Notes: generated from the letters alone by a model not told the origin. Shown: positions 15,644 through 23,890, numbered from the stretch's first letter. The stretch is DNA of 64,000 nt from JBBQRS01 sp038214535 (GCA_038214535.1 JBBQRS010000005.1:1-64000), one strand, 5' to 3'. A program made the numbers and translations.

Positions 15644-17239
15644 GGCGGGGCGGTCTTCTGAAGCTGGTTCGTCGTAATCCACTTCGACCACCATCGGAGG
15701 TAGGCCGATCTCTTCTTCGGCCAGGCTGATGTCGAGTTCGGTGCCCAGGCGATCCATCGCTTCTTGCGAGATAATGCCATCGCGGCGGAGGCCCAGCAGC
15801 GCGCTGCGCCGGGCGCGCAGCAGTTCGCGCCGCGCATCTTTGATTTCCTCTTCGGCCAGCTCCGGATAGGCCGCCTGAAGCTGGCGCACCGACAGCGCCA
15901 TCTCCTGCGCCTGTTCCATCAGTTCGGGCCGTAACGTTTCCCACGCTTGGGTGGTGATGAAGCCGTTGCGGTGCATGTCTTCGAGATGTTCGGCGGCGGA
16001 CTGGAACGAGAGCAGCCGGGCATGCTCCAACTCGTAATTTACCTCGACTTCGCTGCGCGTGACGATCCCCAACCGGCGCAGCAACGGGCCCATCGTGGTG
16101 CTTTGCACCAGCAGGGTGAACAGCACCACGCCGAAGGCCATCACCCGCACCAGGTTCCGGTCGGGGCCGACGGCGGCGGGCAGGCTGAGCGCCAGCGCCA
16201 GTGCAATGGCCCCGCGCAACCCGCCCCAGTTCATCACGTGCAGCCACTTGGCCGGGATCGGTTCGAAGACGCGGTTGTTCATGAAGCCCAGGCCGTAGAT
16301 CACAACCGCACGTGCAATCAACACGGCAATGATGGCCCACACGACCGATTGCCAGTTGGCGACCAACGTCGGGATGTTGATTTGCAGGCCGATCAGCAGG
16401 AAAACCATCGAGTTGGCGAGAAACGCGACGTATTCCCAGAAGTTGAAGAGGACGATGCGGGTGGTGGGACTCATGCCGCGCGGCCCCAGGTTGCCGTTGA
16501 CCAGCCCCGCGGCGACCACCGCCAGCACGCCGCTGAAGTGCAGTCGCTCTGCAATCAGGTATGAACCGAAGGCGATGATCGTGGTGATAGTGATTTCGAT
16601 GAGGTAATCGTCAATGGCGGCGATGGCGCGCGAGGCGACCCAGCCCACGACGATGCCAACGGCCAGGCCGCCCGCCACCACGCGAATGAAGTCGCCGATG
16701 CCTTCGACCAGGCTGAAATGGCCGGTGAGGACGATGCCCAGCACGACGTTGAAGAGGACGATGGCCGTGCCGTCGTTGAAGAGGCTTTCGCCTTCCATGA
16801 GGAGCGAGAGCCGGCGCGGCGCGCCGAGGGCGCGGAACAGCGCGACGACGGCGACCGGGTCAGTGGCGGAGATCAACGCGCCGAAGAGAAGCGCCACGGG
16901 CAAGGCCAGCGAGGTCGTCACGTTGACGATGCCGCCGACGAGGAACATGCTGATGATGACGCCCGGCACGGCCAGCAGCAAGATGCGGGGCAAACTGCGT
17001 TGCAGCTCGCGCAGGTTGATGTGAAACGCGGCCTCGAAGATGAGGGGCGGCACCAGCAACGCGAGGATCAGTTCCGGGGCGATCGTGATGTCAACCGGTT
17101 GCTGGCTGGTGATGAAGAGGCCGGCGATCACCAACGCGACGGTGTAGGGCACGCGGAAACGCCGGACGGCGATAGCCACCAGTGACACGACGAGCAGCAG
17201 CTCGATGACGACGGTCTCTACGGACAGAAACGCTTCCAT
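15641..17239 (-). CDS. CPA1-family Na+/H+ antiporter
   Basis: 532 residues with about 12 membrane spans and a cytoplasmic tail of roughly 130 residues. The GALISATDPVAVVALF and GESLFNDGTAIVLF blocks carry the conserved Asp residues of the ion path; WGGLRGAIALALALSLP is the CPA1 arginine/glycine motif. It exchanges protons for Na+ (or K+) to control pH and salt. The helical, charged C-terminal tail may be a regulatory domain. It is flanked by dispersed repeats on both sides, with no operon partners. Confidence 0.9.
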   Translation of the reverse strand: MEAFLSVETVVIELLLVVSLVAIAVRRFRVPYTVALVIAGLFITSQQPVDITIAPELILALLVPPLIFEAAFHINLRELQRSLPRILLLAVPGVIISMFLVGGIVNVTTSLALPVALLFGALISATDPVAVVALFRALGAPRRLSLLMEGESLFNDGTAIVLFNVVLGIVLTGHFSLVEGIGDFIRVVAGGLAVGIVVGWVASRAIAAIDDYLIEITITTIIAFGSYLIAERLHFSGVLAVVAAGLVNGNLGPRGMSPTTRIVLFNFWEYVAFLANSMVFLLIGLQINIPTLVANWQSVVWAIIAVLIARAVVIYGLGFMNNRVFEPIPAKWLHVMNWGGLRGAIALALALSLPAAVGPDRNLVRVMAFGVVLFTLLVQSTTMGPLLRRLGIVTRSEVEVNYELEHARLLSFQSAAEHLEDMHRNGFITTQAWETLRPELMEQAQEMALSVRQLQAAYPELAEEEIKDARRELLRARRSALLGLRRDGIISQEAMDRLGTELDISLAEEEIGLPPMVVEVDYDEPASEDRPA

Positions 17240-17360
17240 GTGGGAAAAGGGGTCTCCTGTGAAGACAGGATATCACAAAGGCGCGCGAAAAGGGAAGTTA
17301 AATTTCGCTTTAGCCGACAGGATTTACTGGATGCAAATCCCATCCATGTCCGAGCGCATC

Positions 17361-17434
17361 TTTCTCACGCGGAGACGCGGAGACCGCGGAAGGGATCATT
17401 CTTCTCCGCGATCTCCGCGTCTCCGCGTGAGAAA
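17361..17434. repeat. Family B palindromic repeat
   Basis: TTTCTCACGCGGAGACGCGG and its reverse complement form arms of about 23 bases around a short variable centre. Confidence 0.85.
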
Positions 17435-17479
17435 GGGAAATGGCATAACTGCGCAAAGTGTAAACACGACTACTGGACC

Positions 17480-17689
17480 AACGCGGAAAGGGTGATAGGA
17501 TCACTCCACTTATGACGGCAAATCCGCAGATCAGAACGGTTCGAATGAAGTCAACATGCTTCTGTTGGGAGCGAGGGCGTTAGCCAACCTCGTCTCCGAA
17601 ACTTTTACTTCTTAATCTGAATTTTCGCGAACGAACGGCGGCACGACCCTCGCACATCGGTGAGAGCGGTGCAGTGCTGTCGTTTTTTG
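17480..17689 (+). ncRNA. Candidate structured RNA or leader of the DUF4395-thioredoxin operon
   Basis: Three stems are visible. GTGAT/ATCAC lies near 17492. GGAGCGAGG pairs with CCTCGTCTCC (about 17568-17597), competing with GTTGG/CCAAC. Last comes a 10-bp terminator stem with a T run. This layout fits either a free small RNA or an attenuating leader. It matches no riboswitch class I can recognise. Left end and promoter are uncertain. Confidence 0.4.
17635..17689 (+). terminator. Strong intrinsic terminator upstream of the DUF4395 gene
   Basis: ACGGCGGCAC (17635-17644) pairs with GTGCTGTCGT (17674-17683), with two G-U pairs. GCAC/GTGC pairings lie inside, and a T run follows. It lies 45 bases before the next gene. 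Confidence 0.72.
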
Positions 17690-17733
17690 TTTGCCTGCCG
17701 GCCCATCATATCCTGTGATCGTGGAGTGTACTT

Positions 17734-18204
17734 ATGTCAACTCGTATCGCGCGCCGGGTGGATCAATCGGCGCTGCGCGTGAACCAGGCGCTGATCATCA
17801 CCTTTCTCATACTGGCGTTCGTGTTGAACAGCCCGCTCATCGTGGGCTTTGTCGCCGCGGTGATGCTGGTGGGCACGATTGCGCCGCAACTAGCGCTGTT
17901 CCAGCAGTTCTATCGTAAGGTCCTGAAACCGGCCGGGATCGTCAAACCGAACGTGATCGAGGATAACCCGGAGCCGCACCGCTTCGCGCAGGGGCTGGGC
18001 GGGACGTTCGTGCTGTTGGGGCTCGTGGCCCTGCTGGCGGGGCTGCCTGTCGTGGGGTGGGGGCTGGTCTGGCTGGTGATCGGGCTGGCCGCAGCGAACC
18101 TGTTCCTGGGGTTCTGCGCCGGCTGCTTCGTCTATTATCAGCTCAACCGGCTGGGCGCGACGGGCTTCGGTCATAACCGCTTGCAAGGGGATGATGCACA
18201 ATGA
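17734..18204 (+). CDS. DUF4395 integral membrane protein
   Basis: 156 residues with about four membrane spans. It matches the DUF4395 pattern: a VDQSALRVNQ N-terminus, a FQQFYRKVLKP loop and a C-terminal FCAGCFVYYQL with two cysteines. The family often lies beside thioredoxin-like genes, and here the stop overlaps the next start by four bases (ATGA), so the pair is translationally coupled. A redox relay across the membrane is possible but unproven. Confidence 0.85.
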   Translation: MSTRIARRVDQSALRVNQALIITFLILAFVLNSPLIVGFVAAVMLVGTIAPQLALFQQFYRKVLKPAGIVKPNVIEDNPEPHRFAQGLGGTFVLLGLVALLAGLPVVGWGLVWLVIGLAAANLFLGFCAGCFVYYQLNRLGATGFGHNRLQGDDAQ

Positions 18205-18590
18205 TCGAGCGGATCGCGCTGGCGGCGGTTCTTGTGGCGGCGGGGATCGTGGGATATTGGCTGTTCGTGTACTGGCGTTTGCGCCGCGTAGGGCGCGTGG
18301 ATGAGGGCGAGCGCGGGAAGCCGGCGGTGCTTTATTTCCGCAGCGATCACTGCGCGCCGTGCGCCGCGCAGGGCCGCTTCCTGGAGCAGGTGCAGGTGGC
18401 GTATGGCGACCGGCTGGCGATTGAGAAGATTGATGCGGATCTGCGGCAGGATGAGGCGCAGCGATACGGCGTGTTCACCCTGCCCACGACGTTGATTGTG
18501 GACGCTGGCGGGGTGGTGCGCCATGCGAATTACGGCCTGACCGACGACCGGAAGTTGGCGACACAGTTAGAGACGGTGCTGACCGGATAA
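18201..18590 (+). CDS. Membrane-anchored thioredoxin-like protein
   Basis: 129 residues. One N-terminal membrane span (about 5-25) is followed by a thioredoxin fold with CAPC in the active site (SDHCAPCAAQ) and the cis-proline segment TLPTT. It overlaps the DUF4395 gene. The short distance between the span and the domain places the active site next to the membrane. The partner may be the cysteine pair of DUF4395. Confidence 0.85.
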   Translation: MIERIALAAVLVAAGIVGYWLFVYWRLRRVGRVDEGERGKPAVLYFRSDHCAPCAAQGRFLEQVQVAYGDRLAIEKIDADLRQDEAQRYGVFTLPTTLIVDAGGVVRHANYGLTDDRKLATQLETVLTG

Positions 18591-18603
18591 GATTGCACCT
18601 TAA

Positions 18604-18667
18604 TCACGCGGAGACGCGGAGAACGCGGAAGAATATTTTTCTCCGCGGTCTCCGCGTCTCCGCGTGA
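18604..18667. repeat. Family B palindromic repeat
   Basis: TCACGCGGAGACGCGGAGA with its complement, between the thioredoxin gene (+) and the CaCA exchanger (-). It can serve as a shared terminator stem. Confidence 0.85.
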
Positions 18668-18688
18668 GAAATGGGGGGGCGGAGGCGT

Positions 18689-19780
18689 CTATGCGGTGTG
18701 GCTGTTGGTGCGGATGACGCGGACGGCCAGGACGCCGAGGGTGACGACGGTGAGCGGTGCGATCAGCTCGAAGAAGACGAGGCTGAAGCGCGGCAGCGCA
18801 TCATGCTGCGTCGCCGCAAGGATCAGATAGAGCGTGTACGCGACGTAGTAGCCGAGGAAGAGGAACCCTTCCCACCGCGCGATGCGATAGCCCGTGAAGA
18901 AGATCGGCAGACAGGCGATGGAGGTCGCGATCATGAACGGGATATCGAGCGTGAGCGCGGCCGCGGGAATGGCGACGCCCTGCGGCGAAATGGCGGCGGT
19001 CAGCCCCAGCACGCCGAGCAAGTTGAAGAGGTTACTGCCGACCACGTTGCCCACCGCGATGTCCCGCTCGCCGCGCAGGGCCGCCAGGATGGAGGTCGCC
19101 AGCTCGGGGGCAGAGGTGCCCAGCGCGACGATGGTCAGGCCGATGACCAGTTCACTGACGTTCAGCCCGCGGGCAATCGCAACGGCGCTATCGAGCAGCC
19201 AGCGCGACCCCACGATGAGGGCAACCAGCCCGGCCACGATCAGCCCCACCTGCAAGAGAACCGAGGAACGCCCCACCTGCGCGCGCCCATCGAAAGCCTC
19301 CGCATATTCTTCTTGTACCGCCCGCGTTTCCTTGCGACTCTGCCGGATGACGAATACCGTATAGGTGATTGCACCGGCGAACAGCAGCAGCCCGTCGGCG
19401 CGGCCATAGGCGCCGTCTCGTCCCAACACGTAGACCAACACGCCCGCGCCGATGACCAGCGGCACCTCGATGCGGACGAGCTGTGCGGCGACGAGCAGCG
19501 GGCTGATGGCTGCGGCCACGCCGAGGATCAGCAGCACGTTGATGATGTTACTGCCCACCACGTTGCCCACAACCAGATCACCCTGACCGGCAAAACTCGA
19601 TGCCAGCGAGATTGCCAACTCCGGCGAGCTGGTGCCGAAGGCGACGACCGTCAGCCCGACGACGAGCGGCGAGATGCCGAACGAAGTCGCCAACCGGGAC
19701 GCGCCGCGCACCAACAACTCGGCCCCACCGATGAGCAGCGCCAGGCCAAGGCTGAACATGATCAGGATAGATGCTTGCAT
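18689..19780 (-). CDS. CaCA-family sodium/calcium exchanger
   Basis: 363 residues, about ten membrane spans, built from two inverted halves. Each half carries the alpha-repeat signature: AFGTSSPELAISLAS in the first and ALGTSAPELATSILA in the second, whose Glu residues bind Ca2+. A charged cytoplasmic loop (SRKETRAVQEEYAEA) joins the halves. The protein exchanges Ca2+ against Na+ or H+. It stands alone, with an inverted repeat spanning the likely promoter. Confidence 0.9.
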   Translation of the reverse strand: MQASILIMFSLGLALLIGGAELLVRGASRLATSFGISPLVVGLTVVAFGTSSPELAISLASSFAGQGDLVVGNVVGSNIINVLLILGVAAAISPLLVAAQLVRIEVPLVIGAGVLVYVLGRDGAYGRADGLLLFAGAITYTVFVIRQSRKETRAVQEEYAEAFDGRAQVGRSSVLLQVGLIVAGLVALIVGSRWLLDSAVAIARGLNVSELVIGLTIVALGTSAPELATSILAALRGERDIAVGNVVGSNLFNLLGVLGLTAAISPQGVAIPAAALTLDIPFMIATSIACLPIFFTGYRIARWEGFLFLGYYVAYTLYLILAATQHDALPRFSLVFFELIAPLTVVTLGVLAVRVIRTNSHTA

Positions 19781-19808
19781 ATGTGGTGGGTCTTTCGATG
19801 GATAGCTA

Positions 19809-19857
19809 ACGCGGGTTGATTATAACCGTCAGATTATACACACCTTTCAACCCGCGT
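19809..19857. promoter_or_regulatory. 11-bp inverted repeat over the exchanger promoter region
   Basis: ACGCGGGTTGA (19809-19819) and TCAACCCGCGT (19847-19857) are exact complements separated by 27 bases. The minus-strand spacer contains two TATAAT-like boxes. It could be an operator or an mRNA leader hairpin. Confidence 0.45.
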
Positions 19858-20019
19858 GTCAGTGCCATTTCTTCCCGATTATACTCCAGTATCGCCGCGA
19901 ATAATCGCAATCTGCCGCAAAATGTAGTTTAGCACGCATTTCCGGGTCAAGAATTGTGATATGTTTGTCGAAAGATGCGCCGGGCTGTTCTGGTCGGGCG
20001 CTCGAGGAGAGCAAACCCC

Positions 20020-20790
20020 ATGCCCAAAATTGCCATCACGGGAAAAGGCGGCGTCGGCAAGACCACGCTGACGGCGCTGCTATCGTATATCTACGCCCAG
20101 CGCGGGCTCGACGTGATCGCGATTGACGCGGACCCGGCGGGCAACCTGGGGCTGGCGTTCGGGTTGCCCGCCGAGCTGGACGCGACCCTGGAGCCGATTG
20201 CCGAGATGGAGGCGCTGATCTACGAGCGCACGGGCGCGCAGCCGGGCACGATCGGCGGTTGGTTCAAGCTCAACCCGAAGGTGGACGATATCCCCGAACG
20301 GTTCAGTGTGACGCATGAGGGCGTCAGGCTGCTGCGGCTGGGCACGGTGCGCGGCGGCGGGGCGGGGTGCATTTGCCCGGAGAGCGCGCTGCTCAAGGCG
20401 CTGGTGACGCACCTGCTCCTGCGGAAGGATCAAACGTTGATCCTCGACATGGAGGCCGGAGTAGAGCATCTGGGCCGGGGGACAGCCGCCTCGGTGGATG
20501 CGTTTATCATCGTGGTCGAGCCGGGACTGCGCAGCCTGGGTACCGCGGAGCAGATTCGCGGGCTGGCCGCGGAGTTGGGGATCAAGCAGATCTACCTGGT
20601 GGGAAACAAGGTGCGCGGCCCCGCAGATGAAGCGTTCATCCGTGAGCACGCGGCCGGGATTCCCTATCTGGGCAGCCTGCCGTTCTCGATGGCGGCGGTG
20701 GGGGCCGATCAAGACGGGCTGGCGATCTTCGAGCAGGCGCCGGAGATGTTGGCAGCCGCCACGCAGATCGTCTCCGAGTTGAAGGCGTGA
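20020..20790 (+). CDS. cooC: CooC-type nickel-insertion ATPase (CODH maturation)
   Basis: 256 residues, MinD/ParA-like. Deviant Walker A GKGGVGKTT lies at residues 8-16, with IDADPAGNLG after it. GAGCICPES contains the CxC pair (about C117 and C119) that binds metal in CooC dimers. CooC uses ATP to load Ni into carbon monoxide dehydrogenase. The ATG at 20020 has GAGGAGA nine bases upstream. No CooS or acetyl-CoA synthase gene is in the window; the Mo-type hydroxylase at 32-35 kb does not need CooC. The MerR-type genes follow on the same strand. Confidence 0.85.
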   Translation: MPKIAITGKGGVGKTTLTALLSYIYAQRGLDVIAIDADPAGNLGLAFGLPAELDATLEPIAEMEALIYERTGAQPGTIGGWFKLNPKVDDIPERFSVTHEGVRLLRLGTVRGGGAGCICPESALLKALVTHLLLRKDQTLILDMEAGVEHLGRGTAASVDAFIIVVEPGLRSLGTAEQIRGLAAELGIKQIYLVGNKVRGPADEAFIREHAAGIPYLGSLPFSMAAVGADQDGLAIFEQAPEMLAAATQIVSELKA

Positions 20791-20861
20791 GTTTTATTTC
20801 AACCTGTTGCTGGCCCGCGATGCGAATCTTTTGATCGATTTATGGAGATTTTTTTTCAATA

Positions 20862-21839
20862 ATGGCTGACTCCTACGCCGCCAACCCGCTCGATGATACG
20901 CCTGTTTACACGATCAAGACGGTGGTCCAGATCACCGGGATGACCTCTGCGACGCTGCGCGCGTGGGAGCGCCGGTACAACGTGCTCGCGCCGGGCCGCA
21001 GCGATGGCGGCTACCGGCTCTATTCCGAGCGCGATATCGCGACCCTGCTCTGGTTGAAGAGCCAGGTTGACGCGGGGGTGGCGATCAGCCGGGCCGTGGC
21101 GCTGCTGGAGCGGTATCACGAAAGCGGCGAGGAGCCGGAACTGGCGATGTCACTGAGTGCGTTGCCAGGCCAACCTTTCAATGCGTCAACGCCGGTGAAC
21201 GCGGTGCGCAGCCAGGCGGCGATTGCCGAAGAGTTGATGAGGCGGCTGCTGGCCTTCCGCGAGACGGAAGCTGAGGTGTTGCTCAACGAGGCGTTCGCGC
21301 TCTATCCCGTGGAAACCGTGGCGGAAGAGATCATCGCCCCTGCGTTGACGGAAATTGGCGCGGGCTGGCATCGCGGCGAAGTGTCCATTGTGCAGGAGCA
21401 CTTCGCGACGGCGTTCCTGCGCCGCCGATTGACGGCATTGTTCCACGCGTACGATCAGCCCGATACAGGGCCGCTGGCGATCACCGGTTCGGCCCCCGCC
21501 GAATGGCACGACATCGGAATTCTGCTCGTCTCGCTCTCGCTCAGGCGTCACGGCTGGCGCGTAATCTATCTGGGCCAGAACGTGCCTGCGGAACATCTGA
21601 TCGAGGAGATCAAGCGCCTGCGCCCCGAACTGGTGTGCGTCTCAGCGACGACCCGCGAGACCGCGACGGGCGACCTCGTTCACGTGCAGGAAGCCATCGC
21701 GCACATGCCAGCGCCGAAACCTCGCCTGGTAGTGGGCGGTTATGCGTTCAACGCCGATCCCGCGCTGCGTGATCTATTCCCGGAGGCGTATCTGGGTGAA
21801 AGCGCCGCGCAAGTTGCGGCGGGCCTCAAGCGACGCTAA
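20862..21839 (+). CDS. CarH/LitR-type MerR regulator with B12 photoreceptor domain (copy 1)
   Basis: 325 residues. A MerR winged helix (about 14-85) contains TLRAWERRYNVLAP, then a four-helix bundle and a Rossmann B12-binding domain. The light-sensing motif W-x9-EH is complete (W169, E179, H180), with the adjacent H170, and EWHDIG supplies the lower ligand H216. In Thermus CarH the same residues hold adenosylcobalamin and form a bis-His adduct after light. The start has a GGAG site before a T-rich spacer. It is 71 bases after cooC and may be read with it. A dark repressor released by light is the expected mode. Confidence 0.86.
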   Translation: MADSYAANPLDDTPVYTIKTVVQITGMTSATLRAWERRYNVLAPGRSDGGYRLYSERDIATLLWLKSQVDAGVAISRAVALLERYHESGEEPELAMSLSALPGQPFNASTPVNAVRSQAAIAEELMRRLLAFRETEAEVLLNEAFALYPVETVAEEIIAPALTEIGAGWHRGEVSIVQEHFATAFLRRRLTALFHAYDQPDTGPLAITGSAPAEWHDIGILLVSLSLRRHGWRVIYLGQNVPAEHLIEEIKRLRPELVCVSATTRETATGDLVHVQEAIAHMPAPKPRLVVGGYAFNADPALRDLFPEAYLGESAAQVAAGLKRR

Positions 21840-21878
21840 TTTTCATCTACTTTCCCCTGTACCTCGGCGCATCTTAAA

Positions 21879-21945
21879 TCACGCGGAGACGCGGAGACCG
21901 CGGAAGAAATGATTCTTCCCCGCGGTCTCCGCGTCTCCGCGTGTG
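21879..21945. repeat. Family B palindromic repeat
   Basis: TCACGCGGAGACGCGGAGAC with its complement, between the two CarH-like genes. It probably ends the first transcript. Confidence 0.85.
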
Positions 21946-21976
21946 AAATTGCCGCAGACCAATTTCCAAAAAAGCC

Positions 21977-22016
21977 TAAACAAACTATTGACAAACCGCG
22001 CGGCGTGTGGTATAAA
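21977..22016 (+). promoter_or_regulatory. Promoter of the second CarH-like gene with 11-bp direct-repeat operator
   Basis: TTGACA (21988-21993), a 17-bp spacer and TATAAA (22011-22016) form a near-consensus promoter. TAAACAAACTA (21977-21987) and TTGACAAACCG (21988-21998) are adjacent 11-bp direct repeats over the -35 box, the layout used by CarH tetramers. Confidence 0.68.
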
Positions 22017-22067
22017 AAGGTTATACATACGCACGGCGCAATGCCGGTGCGGGGAGATGATGGATAA

Positions 22068-23033
22068 ATGGTGCAATCAGGGTTTGGCAGACCAGGGAAG
22101 AAGCTCGATGCTCAGCCTGTCTATAATATTAAGGCTGTTGTCGAGGCGACCGGTTTGCCGGCGGCTACCCTGCGCGCATGGGAGCGCCGGTATGGCGCAC
22201 TGGCGCCCAGCCGGACGGAAGGCGGATACCGCCTTTATTCCGAGCGGGATATTATGCTGCTAATCTGGCTCAAGGGACGGATTAATGAGGGCATGACCAT
22301 CAGCCAGGCGCTTGCGCTTTGGCAGTATCAAGAGCGGCAAGCGCGCGAGCAGACGCCGCCGGCAGAAGCCAACACGGAAATCCGCGCCGATCTGAGCGAC
22401 GTTCGGCAAAGTCTGGCGGCGGCATTGCTGGATTTTGATGAGTGCAAGGCGGATCAGATCCTTGCCGAGGCGTTCGCGATCTTTGGCTTTGAGACGGTGA
22501 GCGAGCGGATCATCGTGCCCGTGATGGCGCACATCGGGGATCGCTGGCATCGTGGCAAGGCCTCTACGGCAGCGGAGCATTTTGCCAGCAACTATATGCG
22601 CCGCAAGATCGAGGCGCTGATTGCGGCAGGCGCGCGGCGGCAGGATGGTCCGGTGGTTGTGTTGGGGTGCGCCCCAAACGACTGGCACGAGTTGGGGTTG
22701 CTGCTGATCTACCTCTTCCTGCAACGGCGCGGGTATAACGTGGTGTATCTGGGTCAAAATGTGCCGGCGGAGCAATTTGTGGATGAAATGCGCCGGCTCT
22801 CGCCCGACCTGGTGATGATCTCCGCGACGACCGAAGAGAGCGTGCCGGGTGTGATTGCGATGGCTGAAGCGATTGCGGCGATGGATGGGACGAAACCAGC
22901 GTTCGGGTTCGGTGGCAGCGCCTTCAACACGAACCCCGCCCTCAGGGCGACCGTGCCGGGTGTTTTCATGGGTGAGGATGCCCATGCTGCTCTGGCGAAT
23001 GTCAGTAATCTCCTGGCGGAGCGCCGCAAGTGA
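22068..23033 (+). CDS. CarH/LitR-type MerR regulator with B12 photoreceptor domain (copy 2)
   Basis: 321 residues, similar to copy 1 throughout: TLRAWERRYGALAP in the winged helix, RWHRGKASTAAEH giving W160, H161, E170 and H171, and DWHELG giving H207. The spacing from H161 to H207 equals that in copy 1. All known cobalamin contacts are kept, so both copies look able to sense light. It has its own promoter with an operator-like repeat, suggesting autoregulation. A Crp/Fnr gene follows. Confidence 0.86.
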   Translation: MVQSGFGRPGKKLDAQPVYNIKAVVEATGLPAATLRAWERRYGALAPSRTEGGYRLYSERDIMLLIWLKGRINEGMTISQALALWQYQERQAREQTPPAEANTEIRADLSDVRQSLAAALLDFDECKADQILAEAFAIFGFETVSERIIVPVMAHIGDRWHRGKASTAAEHFASNYMRRKIEALIAAGARRQDGPVVVLGCAPNDWHELGLLLIYLFLQRRGYNVVYLGQNVPAEQFVDEMRRLSPDLVMISATTEESVPGVIAMAEAIAAMDGTKPAFGFGGSAFNTNPALRATVPGVFMGEDAHAALANVSNLLAERRK

Positions 23034-23068
23034 TTGATGTGAAAAAGGTTAAAGTTTCATTAACTCTC

Positions 23069-23109
23069 TTGACAAACACTTGACAACGTAAGGATGTTTA
23101 CATTATAAT
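23069..23109 (+). promoter_or_regulatory. Promoter of the Crp/Fnr gene with 11-bp direct repeats
   Basis: TTGACAAACAC (23069-23079) and TTGACAACGTA (23080-23090) are 11-bp direct repeats. The second TTGACA, an 18-bp spacer and TATAAT (23104-23109) form the promoter. The repeat resembles the one before the second CarH-like gene, so both may answer to the same repressor. Confidence 0.7.
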
Positions 23110-23193
23110 GATGAGAGTAATCGCTGTAAGTCAGTGACGTAAAAGCAAAGGGTGGATGCCCCGAGCGGGGCAGGCATTGAGGAGGAAGATAAG

Positions 23194-23859
23194 ATGATGT
23201 ACCAGGGCAAGCAGCGTTCTGTGCCGGAGATCATGATTGAACTCCGCGAAGATGACCCCGAGATGAAACAAGTCATTGCCGCGCACTCATTCCGCGCGGG
23301 TCAAACCATTGCTGAACCCGAACAATTGGGCGTGAATCTGTTCACGCTGATGAAAGGTCGCGTGCAGTTGATTCGCGAAGGGCCGAACGGGCGTCGCCTG
23401 GCGATTGCCACGTTGGGGCCGGGCGCGATGTTCGGCGAGGGCGCGCTGCTGGGCGCGTTCGAGCCTTCGATCAAGGCAGTTGCGTTGACCGATTGTGTGG
23501 TATGGATGGTTCCCGAACCGCACGCGCAGGCGCTGGCGATGCGCTATCCGGCGCTGAGTTGGGGGCTGCTGCAAACGGTCGGGCTACGGCTCGCCCAGGT
23601 GGAAGATCGCATGGAAGAGGTCGCCTACAAGCGGTTGCCCGAACGGTTGGCGGGGCTGCTGCTGGAGCTGGCGAACGGCGGCAAGGCGATTCGCGGCACC
23701 AGCCATCAGGCGTTGGCCGACATGTTGGGTACCTACCGCGAGACCATCAGCGCCATCCTGCGCGGTTTCAAGGATGACGGGCTGGTCGAGCTGGGATATC
23801 GCAAGATCGAACTGCGTGATGTCGCCGGTCTGAAGGTTGCGGCGGGCGATGTAGACTGA
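23194..23859 (+). CDS. Crp/Fnr-family transcriptional regulator (LdrP-like by context)
   Basis: 221 residues. A cyclic-nucleotide-type beta barrel (about 25-125; FGEGALLGAFEPSIKAVAL) leads through a dimer helix into a winged helix (TSHQALADMLGTYRETISAILR). The key Arg-Ser pair for cAMP binding is not evident, and no Fnr cysteine cluster is present. The ATG at 23194 has GGAGG eight bases upstream. In Thermus a CarH/LitR repressor controls a neighbouring Crp-type activator, LdrP, that switches on light-response genes; the order here is the same. A strong hairpin terminator follows. Confidence 0.84.
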   Translation: MMYQGKQRSVPEIMIELREDDPEMKQVIAAHSFRAGQTIAEPEQLGVNLFTLMKGRVQLIREGPNGRRLAIATLGPGAMFGEGALLGAFEPSIKAVALTDCVVWMVPEPHAQALAMRYPALSWGLLQTVGLRLAQVEDRMEEVAYKRLPERLAGLLLELANGGKAIRGTSHQALADMLGTYRETISAILRGFKDDGLVELGYRKIELRDVAGLKVAAGDVD

Positions 23860-23890
23860 GTCGGCGGACATATTTTTCCGGATGAACTTC

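Larger units (their letters stand above)
17240..17733. other. 494-bp gene-free region with repeats and a structured RNA candidate
   Basis: From left to right: a partial family A repeat (17318-17352), a full family B palindrome (17361-17434), then about 250 bases of stacked hairpins ending in a strong terminator. A tRNA-like GGTTCGAAT string near 17538 has no flanking T-stem. No protein-coding frame is convincing. Confidence 0.6.

Noticed and set aside
13913..17434. CRISPR-like spaced repeats
   Set aside because: Copies are palindromic, kilobases apart, with genes between and no cas genes.
17530..17560. tRNA-like GGTTCGAAT string
   Set aside because: Flanking bases do not form a T-stem and no acceptor or anticodon arms are present.
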